This document shows positions 6,306 to 12,719 of a stretch of DNA of 13,189 nucleotides, one piece after another. The first letter of the stretch is position 1; each line of letters opens with the position of its first letter. The notes beneath the pieces were generated by a model. The model saw only the letters and a list, made by a program, of their open reading frames with translations. It did not search any database and was not told where the DNA came from. This DNA is from DATDVL01 sp035290025 (GTDB lineage Archaea > Nanobdellota > Nanobdellia > SCGC-AAA011-G17 > DATDVL01). Both the position numbers and the translations under genes were made by a program. The stretch is taken from NCBI GenBank assembly GCA_035290025.1, contig DATDVL010000041.1, forward strand, positions 1 to 13,189, in the 5' to 3' direction.

Positions 6306-6313
6306 ATTATAAA
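6306..6313 (+). promoter_or_regulatory. TATA box of the 6336 gene (leaderless)
   Basis: ATTATAAA is centred 26-27 bases before the ATG at 6336, so the transcript should start at or next to the start codon. Confidence 0.55.
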
Positions 6314-6335
6314 GAAGGGTAAGTAAGTGTAGAAC

Positions 6336-6782
6336 ATGCGTTGGCGTAATGTGCAAATTTTTGGTTGGCATGGTCTTCGTGTATCATTCTGGTTCATCTT
6401 GATAGGGATAATTGTTGCGTTGTTAGTAAGTGCGATTATTATTTACAGTAAGATGGATACGGAGATTGTTGTCCCTCCAGATGTTAAAAAGGTTATTGAA
6501 CCGTTCGAGTCTTTGCCGACAACGGAAGAAAACAATACTATAAGCGAAGAAGTGGTAGATGACGATGCAGCATTGTATAAAGTAAATACATATTTTTTCT
6601 CTTCTGCTTGTCTTTTCCAGTATAATAAGAATATTGACGACATTAATGATCTAAAAACACAGCGTAATAATGTAGATGCTGAGAGTCCTGCTAATAGAGA
6701 TGAACAGCTTGCTCGTATTGAAGAATTATTAAGTGCTTTGCGTGAGGAAACCGCAGATATTATTGTCCGTTGTTCTCCTTAG
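6336..6782 (+). CDS. One-pass membrane protein with outer coiled coil, 148 aa
   Basis: Not recognised. A short basic cytoplasmic start (MRWRNVQIFGWHGLR) is followed by one strong membrane segment (about 17-38), giving an N-in, C-out topology. The outer part has a Pro/Glu/Asp-rich acidic linker (46-78), a middle segment with C92, and a charged heptad-like stretch (about 101-141; NIDDINDLKTQ and EQLARIEELLSALREET) likely to form a coiled coil. It ends with C146. The two outside cysteines could form a disulfide, in or between chains, and a VKOR-family enzyme is encoded 3 kb away. The promoter at 6306-6313 is leaderless. It lies just upstream of the GTPase gene on the same strand, but that gene has its own TATA box. 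Confidence 0.65.
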   Translation: MRWRNVQIFGWHGLRVSFWFILIGIIVALLVSAIIIYSKMDTEIVVPPDVKKVIEPFESLPTTEENNTISEEVVDDDAALYKVNTYFFSSACLFQYNKNIDDINDLKTQRNNVDAESPANRDEQLARIEELLSALREETADIIVRCSP

Positions 6783-6794
6783 AGTTCCAAAAAC

Positions 6795-6802
6795 TATATA
6801 TA
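6795..6802 (+). promoter_or_regulatory. TATA box of the GTPase operon
   Basis: TATATATA is centred about 30 bases before the ATG at 6829, predicting a transcript start within a few bases of the start codon. No other TATA box is seen before 8706, so this should drive all three genes. Confidence 0.6.
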
Positions 6803-6828
6803 ACGGCTACTCCTGATGTAGAAGGTAT

Positions 6829-8205
6829 ATGGTTAAAAAGCAGGTGAAAAAAGTGGCGAAAAAGCCCGTGGTGCAGCGCTCCTTTGCTACGAATGTAAAG
6901 CAGGTTATTATTATGGGTGCTGCTGGTCGTGATTATCATAACTTCTTAGTTTATTTTAAGGATAATCCTTTTTATCAGGTTGCTGGCTTTACTGTAAATC
7001 AGATTCCTGGTTTGGAACATCGTGCGTTTCCACAGCAATTGGCGGGTAGTTTGTATCATGCTGATATCCCTGTTTTTCCTGAATCTCGTCTTGCTGAGCT
7101 TATTAAAGAATTAAAGATTGATGAAGTCTATTTATCTTATTCTGATTTGTCATTCCAGCAGGTCATGGAGAAGGGTTCTTTGGTGCTTGCTGCGGGTGCG
7201 AAGTTTTGTATGCTAGGTACTGAAACAATGATTAATACGTCTGTTCCTGTGGTTGCGGTTACTGCTGTTCGTACAGGTTGTGGTAAGTCACAGACTGCTC
7301 GTCGTGTTGCTTATATTTTGAAGGATTTGGGGTATAAGGTGGTGGCTATTCGTCATCCAATGCCGTATGGTAATTTGTTGAAGGAAGAAGTGCAGCGTTT
7401 TGCTGATGATGCTGATTTGAAGAAGGCACAGGTCACGTTTGAGGAGCGTGAGGAGTATGAGCCTTGGGTTCGTTTGAGTATTCCTGTGTATGCGGGTGTT
7501 GATTATCGTAAGATTTTGTCTGTTGCTGAGAAAGAAGCTGATGTTATTATTTGGGATGGTGGTAATAATGATTTCTCTTTTTTGAAGCCTGATTTGCATA
7601 TTGTGGTTACTGATCCTTTGCGTCCTGATCATGAGCGTACGTATTATCCGGGTTTGGTGAATGTTATGACTGCTGATGTTGTGGTTATTAACAAAGTGGA
7701 TAGTGTTCCTCGTAAGGCTGTTGCTCATGTGATGAAGAATATTCGTCATTTTAATAAGCATGCAGAAATTATTACTGCTGCTTCTCCAGTGACGTTGTTG
7801 AATCCTTCATTGATTGCGGGTAAGAAGGCGTTGGTTGTTGAAGATGGTCCTACATTAACACATGGTGGCTTGTCGCACGGTGCAGGTACGGTTGCTGCTA
7901 TTCGTTACAAGGCGCAGATTATTGATGCTCGTTTGTTTGCTAAGGGTTCTTTGGTTGATGTTTACAAACAGTATAGTCATTTGGGTAAGGAGTTGCCTGC
8001 TATGGGGTATGGTAAGCAGCAGGTGAAGGATTTGCAGGATACGTTAAATGCTGCGAAGTGTGATGTTATTATTGATGGTTCTCCGATGAATTTACAAAAG
8101 GTGGTCAAGTGTAATAAGCCTATTGTTCGGGTGAATTATGAGTTGCAGGAGACGTCTCGTTTGACATTGAAGAAGGTTTTGTCTAAACATTTTAAGGGTG
8201 AGTGA
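6829..8205 (+). CDS. COG2403-like GTPase / cyclic 2,3-diphosphoglycerate synthase homologue
   Basis: A 458-residue P-loop protein of the predicted-GTPase family that includes cyclic 2,3-diphosphoglycerate synthetase of methanogens. A Lys-rich start (1-12) leads into a Rossmann-like N-terminal domain (about 24-135; VIIMGAAGRDYHNF carries the nucleotide-fold glycine turn). Next is the P-loop domain with AVRTGCGKS (146-154), DGGNND (243-248, Walker B-like), TDPLRPDHE (261-269) and NKVD (288-291, like the guanine-specificity motif of G proteins). A smaller C-terminal alpha/beta domain follows (about 340-458). The role outside methanogens is not established, so calling it a cyclic-diphosphoglycerate enzyme would be a guess. 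Codon use is strongly T/G-ending. It leads a three-gene operon: its TGA overlaps the ATG of the next gene by one base. Confidence 0.8.
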   Translation: MVKKQVKKVAKKPVVQRSFATNVKQVIIMGAAGRDYHNFLVYFKDNPFYQVAGFTVNQIPGLEHRAFPQQLAGSLYHADIPVFPESRLAELIKELKIDEVYLSYSDLSFQQVMEKGSLVLAAGAKFCMLGTETMINTSVPVVAVTAVRTGCGKSQTARRVAYILKDLGYKVVAIRHPMPYGNLLKEEVQRFADDADLKKAQVTFEEREEYEPWVRLSIPVYAGVDYRKILSVAEKEADVIIWDGGNNDFSFLKPDLHIVVTDPLRPDHERTYYPGLVNVMTADVVVINKVDSVPRKAVAHVMKNIRHFNKHAEIITAASPVTLLNPSLIAGKKALVVEDGPTLTHGGLSHGAGTVAAIRYKAQIIDARLFAKGSLVDVYKQYSHLGKELPAMGYGKQQVKDLQDTLNAAKCDVIIDGSPMNLQKVVKCNKPIVRVNYELQETSRLTLKKVLSKHFKGE

Positions 8206-8603
8206 TGGTAGAGTTTCTTGATAGGGTATGGTCTTTTCTTGCTGCGGTAGGTATTTCTTTGTCGATTACTAGTTTGTTGCAGATTGTTGTTTCTTGGTTG
8301 GTGTGGTGGGGTATTGTATATTTGGTGTTTCGTATTTTTGGTGTTCGTGTTCGTTTTTGGGATGCGATAAAGTTGCTGTTTTCTTTGTTGTTGGATATTA
8401 TAGATTTTGTATTTGCTGTTCCTGGTGCGGATATTTTATGGGATGGTATTCTTGCGGGTATCGGCTTGTTGTTTTGGGGTAAGTCTGGCTGGTTGCAGGC
8501 TATTGAGGTTATTCCGTGGCCGTTTGATGGTTTTGTTCCCAGCTTGACGTTATCAGGCATCTGGTTTATTGCAACACGTGAGAGGAGAGTACGGTATGGA
8601 TGA
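8205..8603 (+). CDS. Multi-pass membrane protein, 132 aa
   Basis: Not recognised. Hydrophobic segments are visible at about 8-25, 26-46, 53-72, 80-94 and 110-124, so there are probably four or five membrane passes, in a tryptophan-rich protein (VVSWLVWWGIVYLV and ILWDGILAGIGLLFWG). Charged residues inside or near the membrane (D54, D65, D69, D76, D81) are unusual for so short a protein. The ATG at 8205 overlaps the stop of the GTPase gene (TGATG) and is preceded by GGTGA, which is typical of translational coupling. An in-frame GTG directly before it is the alternative start. The C-terminus is basic (TRERRVRYG). Being tied to a predicted GTPase, it could be the membrane partner or target of that protein; this is inference from position only. 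Confidence 0.65.
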   Translation: MVEFLDRVWSFLAAVGISLSITSLLQIVVSWLVWWGIVYLVFRIFGVRVRFWDAIKLLFSLLLDIIDFVFAVPGADILWDGILAGIGLLFWGKSGWLQAIEVIPWPFDGFVPSLTLSGIWFIATRERRVRYG

Positions 8604-8706
8604 TCATGTTCCTTCGTTTCGTAAGTCTCGTAAAGAGAAGAAGTTGAAGCGTCGTTTTCGTGTGTATAAGCGTGGTGGTGCATGTCGTGAACAAAACGTT
8701 AAATAA
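8596..8706 (+). CDS. Tiny basic protein, 36 aa
   Basis: A short frame starting MDDHVPSFRKSRKEKKLKRR and ending at TAA 8704-8706, not matched to a known family. About 15 of 36 residues are Lys or Arg, so it is likely to bind RNA, DNA or the inner membrane face. Support for being real: it overlaps the end of the membrane-protein gene by 8 bases, a purine-rich ribosome site (GAGAGGAGAG, about 8580-8589) lies before it, and its codons (CGT, AAG, TTG, GGT) match the operon. It would be missed by ordinary length cut-offs. It may be an accessory peptide of the membrane protein or GTPase. Confidence 0.5.
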   Translation: MDDHVPSFRKSRKEKKLKRRFRVYKRGGACREQNVK

Positions 8707-8721
8707 CAATAGTACTACTTG

Positions 8722-9410
8722 CTAACGTTCAACAAAAGAATATTTTTTGCCTAATGTTCTTAGGAGCTTAGTAATATCAGTAGTGAACTGTTTGGCGTTT
8801 TTTCTGCGATAAACGACGGAATGAAGAGATGAATCACCAACGTTTGTTCTCATGAGAACGACACGTGAATATTCAGAAAAGCGTGGATGACGAGGTTGAG
8901 GTTCTGGTTCATGAAAGGCAAGCCAACTTATTTCATAATTTTCTTCACCAAGTCTTGCTAGCATATTTTGTAGTCCTTTTTGACGAAGGTCAGCAACAGT
9001 AAAGGGTTCAAGTGGATCACGACAGAAATAAACTTCTTCTGGTTTGCCAGTTATAGGATTTAGTGTAAATGGGGTATCTGGACTTAATGATGCAGTTATT
9101 CCTGAAGATTGAACAAATAATGGTCGTGTACCATTAGGAAGACTACTTCCTCTTTCTCTTAAGAAAAGGTCCATCTGAGTACAAGGTTGTATGCCGACTT
9201 CTTTTTGGGTGTGTAAACGAGCAGAACTATGAGTAAGTGAAACACGTCCATGTCCATAATGGGCTCCTGTTCCTACAAGCCATTGTGGATAAGGAAAGCG
9301 GGCAATAATGTCAAGGGCAAGTTTGTGAGTTTCTGCTGATGCAGTATAGAATTTTTTTCAAAGAGAGGTTTAGGCATAAAATAGACATAAAAAGTAGAGT
9401 TTTTAAGCAT
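8722..9410 (-). CDS. Unknown protein, 229 aa, interrupted by a frameshift in a poly-A run
   Basis: Not recognised. The frame from the ATG at 9410 reads MLKNSTFYVYFMPKPLFEK, then must shift by -1 at a run of seven A (9352-9358 on the + strand as T) to continue KFYTASAETHKLALDIIARF and on through the intact 150 codons to 8722. Without the shift translation soon stops; the second part has no ATG until 9174. One extra A would restore a single 229-residue protein, so the fault is a one-base loss in a homopolymer, a true mutation, an assembly error, or programmed slippage (the heptamer A AAA AAT fits). The protein looks globular and soluble, rich in His in the middle (GAHYGHGR and THSSARLH). Minus-strand TTATAATTA-like TATA sequence at 9441-9451 precedes it. 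Arginine codons include AGA, unlike the neighbours. Confidence 0.6.
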
Positions 9411-9440
9411 TGTGAATGTTACATCTTTCCAGTAACTAAC

Positions 9441-9451
9441 TAATTATAAAA
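9441..9451 (-). promoter_or_regulatory. TATA box of the frameshifted gene
   Basis: Minus-strand TTTTATAATTA is centred about 36 bases before the ATG at 9410, giving a leader of about 10 bases. Its position supports 9410 and not 9174 as the original start. Confidence 0.5.
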
Positions 9452-9453
9452 AA

Positions 9454-9843
9454 CTAGAAGTTCTGGAAGTACGTGATGACAAGTAAAAGCAGGTTTACGA
9501 CGTAAATGCTGATGCAGACAACGCATTTTATTTTTAGTTTTGCGAAGAGTATGTAGGCGAGGTAGCATGATCCTAGTACAGATAATAAGCTGAGGTAGAA
9601 GAGGTAGCGGTTGTAATTAAAGAATGCTAGGACAATAAGGACAAGGTAAAATACGATACCTGCGAGGGAGTTGGGAATACCGAGGAGTTTCCCGTAGGGG
9701 CTGTCGAATGCTTTGGTGCAGGATGTTTTGGTGTCAATGTCACAGAGTGGGTGGTAGTGGTGGTTTGCTGCGTGCTTTTTTTCTGTATAGAGTGCATAAA
9801 CAGAGAGTAAGAGTCCTAAGAAGCTAATAACAGCAATGAGCAT
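9454..9843 (-). CDS. VKOR-family disulfide-forming membrane protein
   Basis: A 129-residue vitamin K epoxide reductase-type membrane enzyme, which passes electrons from new disulfides in exported proteins to a quinone. Four membrane segments are visible (about 3-19, 56-76, 80-101 and 105-127). The key residues are all there: the loop cysteines C34 and C42 (CDIDTKTSC), the conserved serine S59 in PNSLAG, and the quinone-side pair CVVC (C107, C110). There is no fused thioredoxin domain, so it must work with a separate thioredoxin-like partner not present here. The ATG at 9843 lies 26-27 bases after a TATA-like CATAAAAA (9866-9873), suggesting a leaderless transcript. Likely clients are Cys-containing exported proteins, possibly including the 6336-6782 product. 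Confidence 0.9.
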   Translation of the reverse strand: MLIAVISFLGLLLSVYALYTEKKHAANHHYHPLCDIDTKTSCTKAFDSPYGKLLGIPNSLAGIVFYLVLIVLAFFNYNRYLFYLSLLSVLGSCYLAYILFAKLKIKCVVCISIYVVNLLLLVITYFQNF

Positions 9844-10054
9844 ATTATGAATGGTGTAGGGGTGGTTTTTATGTCTTGTGTTTTAGTAACGAGTGTAAAG
9901 TTAGGGTGGGCATATTCCTTAAAGAATAAAGTGCTTCAGGTAGGTCATTTCAATCGTGAAAAGAGAGGTGATACCTTGCGGGATTATTTCTGATCACATC
10001 TGGATTATTTGATGGTTCATAATCCTTTTAAGTCATTTTAATGTAATGATATTC
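9844..10054. other. Intergenic region with VKOR and HTH-gene promoters and a direct repeat
   Basis: Contains the VKOR TATA box (9866-9873, minus strand), a nine-base direct repeat GGATTATTT at 9981-9989 and 10002-10010 (21 bases apart, two helix turns), and a weak TATA-like TTTTAAGT (10026-10033) 26 bases before the ATG at 10055. A 48-codon open frame at 9847-9993 on the + strand has no promoter or ribosome site at the right distance and is not called. No RNA gene was recognised. Confidence 0.4.
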
Positions 10055-10513
10055 ATGACATCAGAAACTGATAAATCTGCACAGAATGGAAGAGAATTAG
10101 AAACTGCACAGTCAAATTTATTTAAAGTGTATCTATCTCAATTAGGATTAGTCTATGATAGATTACAACCAGAACAGAGGATTTCTTTTCTATGTGAATT
10201 AGAAGGGATAATTGTAAATTTAAAGTCTCGAACGACAAGTGATGGTACGCTTGAAGAACTTCTTGATTTTCCTATTGATTTAGACTCTTTTGATAGAGAA
10301 AGGGCTAGTACTATTAGAGAGATGTGCAATTTAACCCCAACAGAATTAGGTCAGCACTTAGGACTTCCGCAAGGAATTATACATCGTTATGAATATTATG
10401 GGGTACCAACACCACGAAAAACAGAAAGAGCACGAATGGTGCATAAGTACTTCAATTGGTTAATAGCCAATGGCTATCTCACAAGTGAGTCACCCCCCTC
10501 TCCTTCCAGTTAA
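10055..10513 (+). CDS. HTH (Xre-like) DNA-binding protein, 152 aa
   Basis: A probable transcription regulator. A helical N-terminal domain (about 12-90) of unknown type is followed by a helix-turn-helix: NLTPTELGQHLGLPQGIIHR (92-111), which has the Xre pattern of T..ELG..LGL....I.RYE, continuing YEYYGVPTP. A basic helix (RKTERARMVHKYFNWLI) follows, then a Pro/Ser tail. The ATG at 10055 fits a weak TATA element at 10026-10033; an in-frame ATG at 10046 would add MIF. The gene stands out: it uses AGA, AGG and CGA for arginine and A-rich codons where + strand neighbours use CGT and T/G-rich ones, suggesting recent arrival. The direct repeat just upstream could be its own operator. The target genes are unknown. 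Confidence 0.7.
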   Translation: MTSETDKSAQNGRELETAQSNLFKVYLSQLGLVYDRLQPEQRISFLCELEGIIVNLKSRTTSDGTLEELLDFPIDLDSFDRERASTIREMCNLTPTELGQHLGLPQGIIHRYEYYGVPTPRKTERARMVHKYFNWLIANGYLTSESPPSPSS

Positions 10514-10543
10514 TATTTTAGTCATGTCATCAGGTAATGGTTG

Positions 10544-10612
10544 TTATTCTAGGTAAAAACAATAACAGGAGAGGAATAGTCCGAGGAGTGCTAGTGCAAG
10601 GAGTAAGAGCAT
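10544..10612 (-). CDS. Possible 22-residue membrane peptide
   Basis: The minus-strand frame MLLLLALALLGLFLSCYCFYLE is one membrane-length hydrophobic stretch with two cysteines. A TATA-like CTTTTAAGA (about 10632-10640) is centred 24 bases before the ATG, as for leaderless genes nearby. It lies just downstream of mutY on the same strand. It is too short to be certain; a chance frame in an A/C-rich strand is possible. Confidence 0.3.
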   Translation of the reverse strand: MLLLLALALLGLFLSCYCFYLE

Positions 10613-10647
10613 GGTCAAAGAGTAAGAAATAGTCTTAAAAGGTTTAT

Positions 10648-11439
10648 TTATTCTTTGGCAATAGTTACAACTTTTTTATTTCTGGTGAGAAATCCTTCGT
10701 GTTCTAGTATGGTGAGAACAGCAAGGAGTCGTTGGTCGGGTAATTCTTGTTGTAGTTGAAGGACGGTGTATTTTTTTGTAAGGAGTTTTTTTATGATCAT
10801 TCCTCGTAGTTGTCGTGTTGATCCTTTGAAGGTGGTTTGTTTGTTGAGGGGTTTTATTCCTGTTGTTCGTACAGTGAGGTGGAGTGCTCCGTAGTCCATG
10901 AGTGCATTGTGCCAGCGTGCTGATTTTCCTCGTGGTATGAGTTGTTGTGCGTAGTGTTCAAGTTTTTTTTTGTCAATGGTTTCTGGTAGGTGGAGTTCGT
11001 GAATAATGACGCGTCGTATGTTCGTGTCAATCACGGGTACGTCTTGGTTGTAGGCGAATGCGAGGAGTGCTCGTGCGGTGTAAGGTCCTATACCAGGGAG
11101 AGTAATAAGTATTTCATAATCTGCAGGTAGTTTTCCCTGGTGGTGTTCTAAAATAGCTTGTGCTGTTTGTTGTAATCGTAATGCTCGGTGGTTGTAGCCG
11201 AGTCCTGACCAGTTGCTGAGGAGTTGTTTCTTTTTTGCTGTTGCTAGTGTTTGGAGTGTGGGGAATGTGGTGAGGAATCGTGTGTAATAGGGTATGACTC
11301 TGTCGACTTGTGTTTGTTGGAGCATGATTTCTGATACAAGAATATGATAGGGATTGGTGGTGGTTCTCCAGGGTAGTTGTCTGCCGTGATGTTGGTACCA
11401 GGTAAGTATTTTTTTTTGGAGTGCTTTAATTTTTTTCAT
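10648..11439 (-). CDS. mutY: MutY-type adenine DNA glycosylase without Fe-S cluster
   Basis: Base-excision repair enzyme that removes adenine opposite 8-oxoguanine. MutY identity rests on SEIMLQQTQVDRVIPYY (36-52, catalytic E37), the SGLGYNHRA loop, the helix-hairpin-helix LPGIGPYTA (114-122) and VIDTNIRRV (136-144, catalytic D138). These residue numbers coincide with those of E. coli MutY as I recall them. Where the family normally has four cysteines holding a 4Fe-4S cluster, this protein reads DYGALHLTVRTTGIKPLNK and FKGSTRQLRG; the whole 263-residue protein contains no cysteine. Clusterless MutY proteins are known elsewhere. The Nudix-like domain that reads 8-oxoguanine is also missing; a short wHTH-like end (about 215-263) takes its place. 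The ATG overlaps the previous gene's TGA (ATGA), so the two are probably translated together. Confidence 0.88.
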   Translation of the reverse strand: MKKIKALQKKILTWYQHHGRQLPWRTTTNPYHILVSEIMLQQTQVDRVIPYYTRFLTTFPTLQTLATAKKKQLLSNWSGLGYNHRALRLQQTAQAILEHHQGKLPADYEILITLPGIGPYTARALLAFAYNQDVPVIDTNIRRVIIHELHLPETIDKKKLEHYAQQLIPRGKSARWHNALMDYGALHLTVRTTGIKPLNKQTTFKGSTRQLRGMIIKKLLTKKYTVLQLQQELPDQRLLAVLTILEHEGFLTRNKKVVTIAKE

Positions 11440-11957
11440 GTGTAGCCATGGTGTGCTGCTAATGATTTTATGCCATGATAAACCAGGGAATCTATAACAA
11501 AGGCTAAAATTGCACTGAGTGCCGCTGGTTGAGCATAAGTATAAGCTAGAAGTAGGATTAAAATGTGTAAGTTGTAGCGTAGGATAATCGTTCTTTTTCT
11601 GAGGAGATATTTTTCGTGGAGATAAAATCCTAGGTAAATGATGAGTGTACTGCTGAGGAGTAGCCAGTCTATGAGTGGTGGTTTCCAGAGGTAGTAAGCA
11701 AAGATGATGGCTGTTGCTAGGCAGTGGTTGTGATAGTCTATTTTGTGGTTGAGTATCCAGTAGAGCAAGAATGCTATCCAGAATCCTGCAATGTAGGCAT
11801 CAAGTGTGGTAAGGAGTAGGAAGCTTACGCCCCAGAGTATGCCGAAGAGTGTTTTGCTTCCTTTGAAGAGTTTGAGTCCATGTTCGTCAAGTAGGTCTGC
11901 TATTTTGATGGTTGCTGCGAAGATGATAGAATAAACGATGACAAGAAGTATTTGCAT
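11436..11957 (-). CDS. Conserved-looking membrane protein, 173 aa
   Basis: Family not identified. About five to six membrane segments (3-19, 36-58, 62-70, 80-92, 96-113 and 126-145) with several charged or polar residues at their ends. A distinctive stretch is KIADLLDEHGLKLFKGSKTL (18-37), followed by FGILWG; later the motif KIDYHNH (72-78) suggests a functional polar site near the membrane. The protein could be an intramembrane enzyme or transporter, but no catalytic motif is recognised. The TATA box CTTTAAAAC (about 11979-11986) is centred 26-27 bases before the ATG at 11957, so the transcript is leaderless. It overlaps mutY by 4 bases (ATGA) and both probably form one operon. The link with DNA repair may be only genomic economy. 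Confidence 0.65.
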   Translation of the reverse strand: MQILLVIVYSIIFAATIKIADLLDEHGLKLFKGSKTLFGILWGVSFLLLTTLDAYIAGFWIAFLLYWILNHKIDYHNHCLATAIIFAYYLWKPPLIDWLLLSSTLIIYLGFYLHEKYLLRKRTIILRYNLHILILLLAYTYAQPAALSAILAFVIDSLVYHGIKSLAAHHGYT

Positions 11958-11978
11958 GGTCGGAATGATTAAGGGAAG

Positions 11979-11986
11979 TTTTAAAG
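11979..11986 (-). promoter_or_regulatory. TATA box of the membrane protein-mutY operon
   Basis: Minus-strand TTTAAAAC, centred about 26 bases before the ATG at 11957. No separate TATA box is visible before mutY. Confidence 0.55.
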
Positions 11987-12014
11987 GTTTACTGTTGTTG
12001 AGGGGTCCATTAGG

Positions 12015-12022
12015 TTTATATA
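12015..12022 (+). promoter_or_regulatory. TATA box of the 12045 gene (leaderless)
   Basis: TTTATATA, a consensus archaeal box, is centred 26.5 bases before the ATG at 12045. Confidence 0.65.
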
Positions 12023-12044
12023 TCTTTGATAATTCTGCAAGGTT

Positions 12045-12719
12045 ATGGCTTTAGTTGATAAGACAGCGTTGATAGGCCTTGAGTCGTTGGTCGAATTAGT
12101 ATCTTTAATCATGTCGTTTGCTGTAGGTTATACGGCATATCGCATTTACAAGATTACGGGTGAGAAACGGTATTTGCATTTTTCTTTGGCATTCATTTTT
12201 ATCACTTTAGGTTTTTTGGTAAGGGCATTTATCAATGCAGGTGTATATTTTGGTCGTAAGGATGTTATCGAAATAGCGATTAATACTCCTGTTTTGACTG
12301 TGCATAAAGCGTTATCGTTGGTATATCTAATGTTGATGATTTCTGCGTATTTGATTTTGATTATTATTACGTTTAGGATTCAGGATGCTCACTTGGTTTC
12401 CATGATGGGCTTGTTTGCTATAGTTGCAGTTATTGCCAGTTATTACAAGTTTATTATTTTCCCTATACTTTCTTTCTTGTTATTGCTGTATTTGGTCGCG
12501 CATTATTATCATGGGTGGTCGCAGAAGCATACGAAGTATCAGTTGCGTACCTTGTGGGGTTTCATGATTATTTGTTTGGCACAGTTATTATTTCCTCTAG
12601 TATATTTAGGTTCGCGATATGCTTTTGAGGGTCAAGAGTTCTTTGTTGCGGGCACAGTTATACAATGTATCGGCTATGGAGTGTTGTTATGGAGTCTGAT
12701 AACAGTCCTGCGAAAGTAA
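12045..12719 (+). CDS. Multi-pass membrane protein, 224 aa, possible sensor
   Basis: Not assigned to a named family. About seven membrane segments are visible: 11-34, 44-64, 86-108, 116-131, 133-152, 166-188 and 198-221. Loops are short; the first inner loop is basic (YKITGEKRYLH) and others hold HGWSQKHTKY. The repeated pairs of aromatic residues and histidines resemble those of 7TM sensor-type proteins, but no retinal lysine or known ligand motif is evident. The start ATG at 12045 is leaderless from a consensus TATA box. Its last 31 bases overlap the start of the winged-helix gene in another frame, so the two are translated together. A membrane protein that controls the DNA-binding activity of its overlapping partner is plausible; this is inferred from arrangement only. 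Confidence 0.7.
   Translation: MALVDKTALIGLESLVELVSLIMSFAVGYTAYRIYKITGEKRYLHFSLAFIFITLGFLVRAFINAGVYFGRKDVIEIAINTPVLTVHKALSLVYLMLMISAYLILIIITFRIQDAHLVSMMGLFAIVAVIASYYKFIIFPILSFLLLLYLVAHYYHGWSQKHTKYQLRTLWGFMIICLAQLLFPLVYLGSRYAFEGQEFFVAGTVIQCIGYGVLLWSLITVLRK

Noticed and set aside
6443..6643. Minus-strand frame within the one-pass membrane protein gene
   Set aside because: Serine/threonine-rich mirror of the acidic coding sequence with no promoter; a shadow frame.
7288..7761. 157-codon minus-strand frame inside the GTPase gene
   Set aside because: Asn/Ile/His-rich translation that arises from the strong G+T bias of the opposite strand, with clear P-loop motifs in the other frame.
8192..8683. 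163-codon minus-strand frame opposite the membrane protein and mini-protein genes
   Set aside because: Composition typical of a mirror frame; the + strand genes have overlapping starts and ribosome sites.
9847..9993. A 48-codon + strand frame starting MNGVGVVFMSCVLVTSVKLG
   Set aside because: No ribosome site, no TATA box at the right distance, and it lies across the VKOR promoter; most likely a chance frame, though a gene remnant cannot be excluded.
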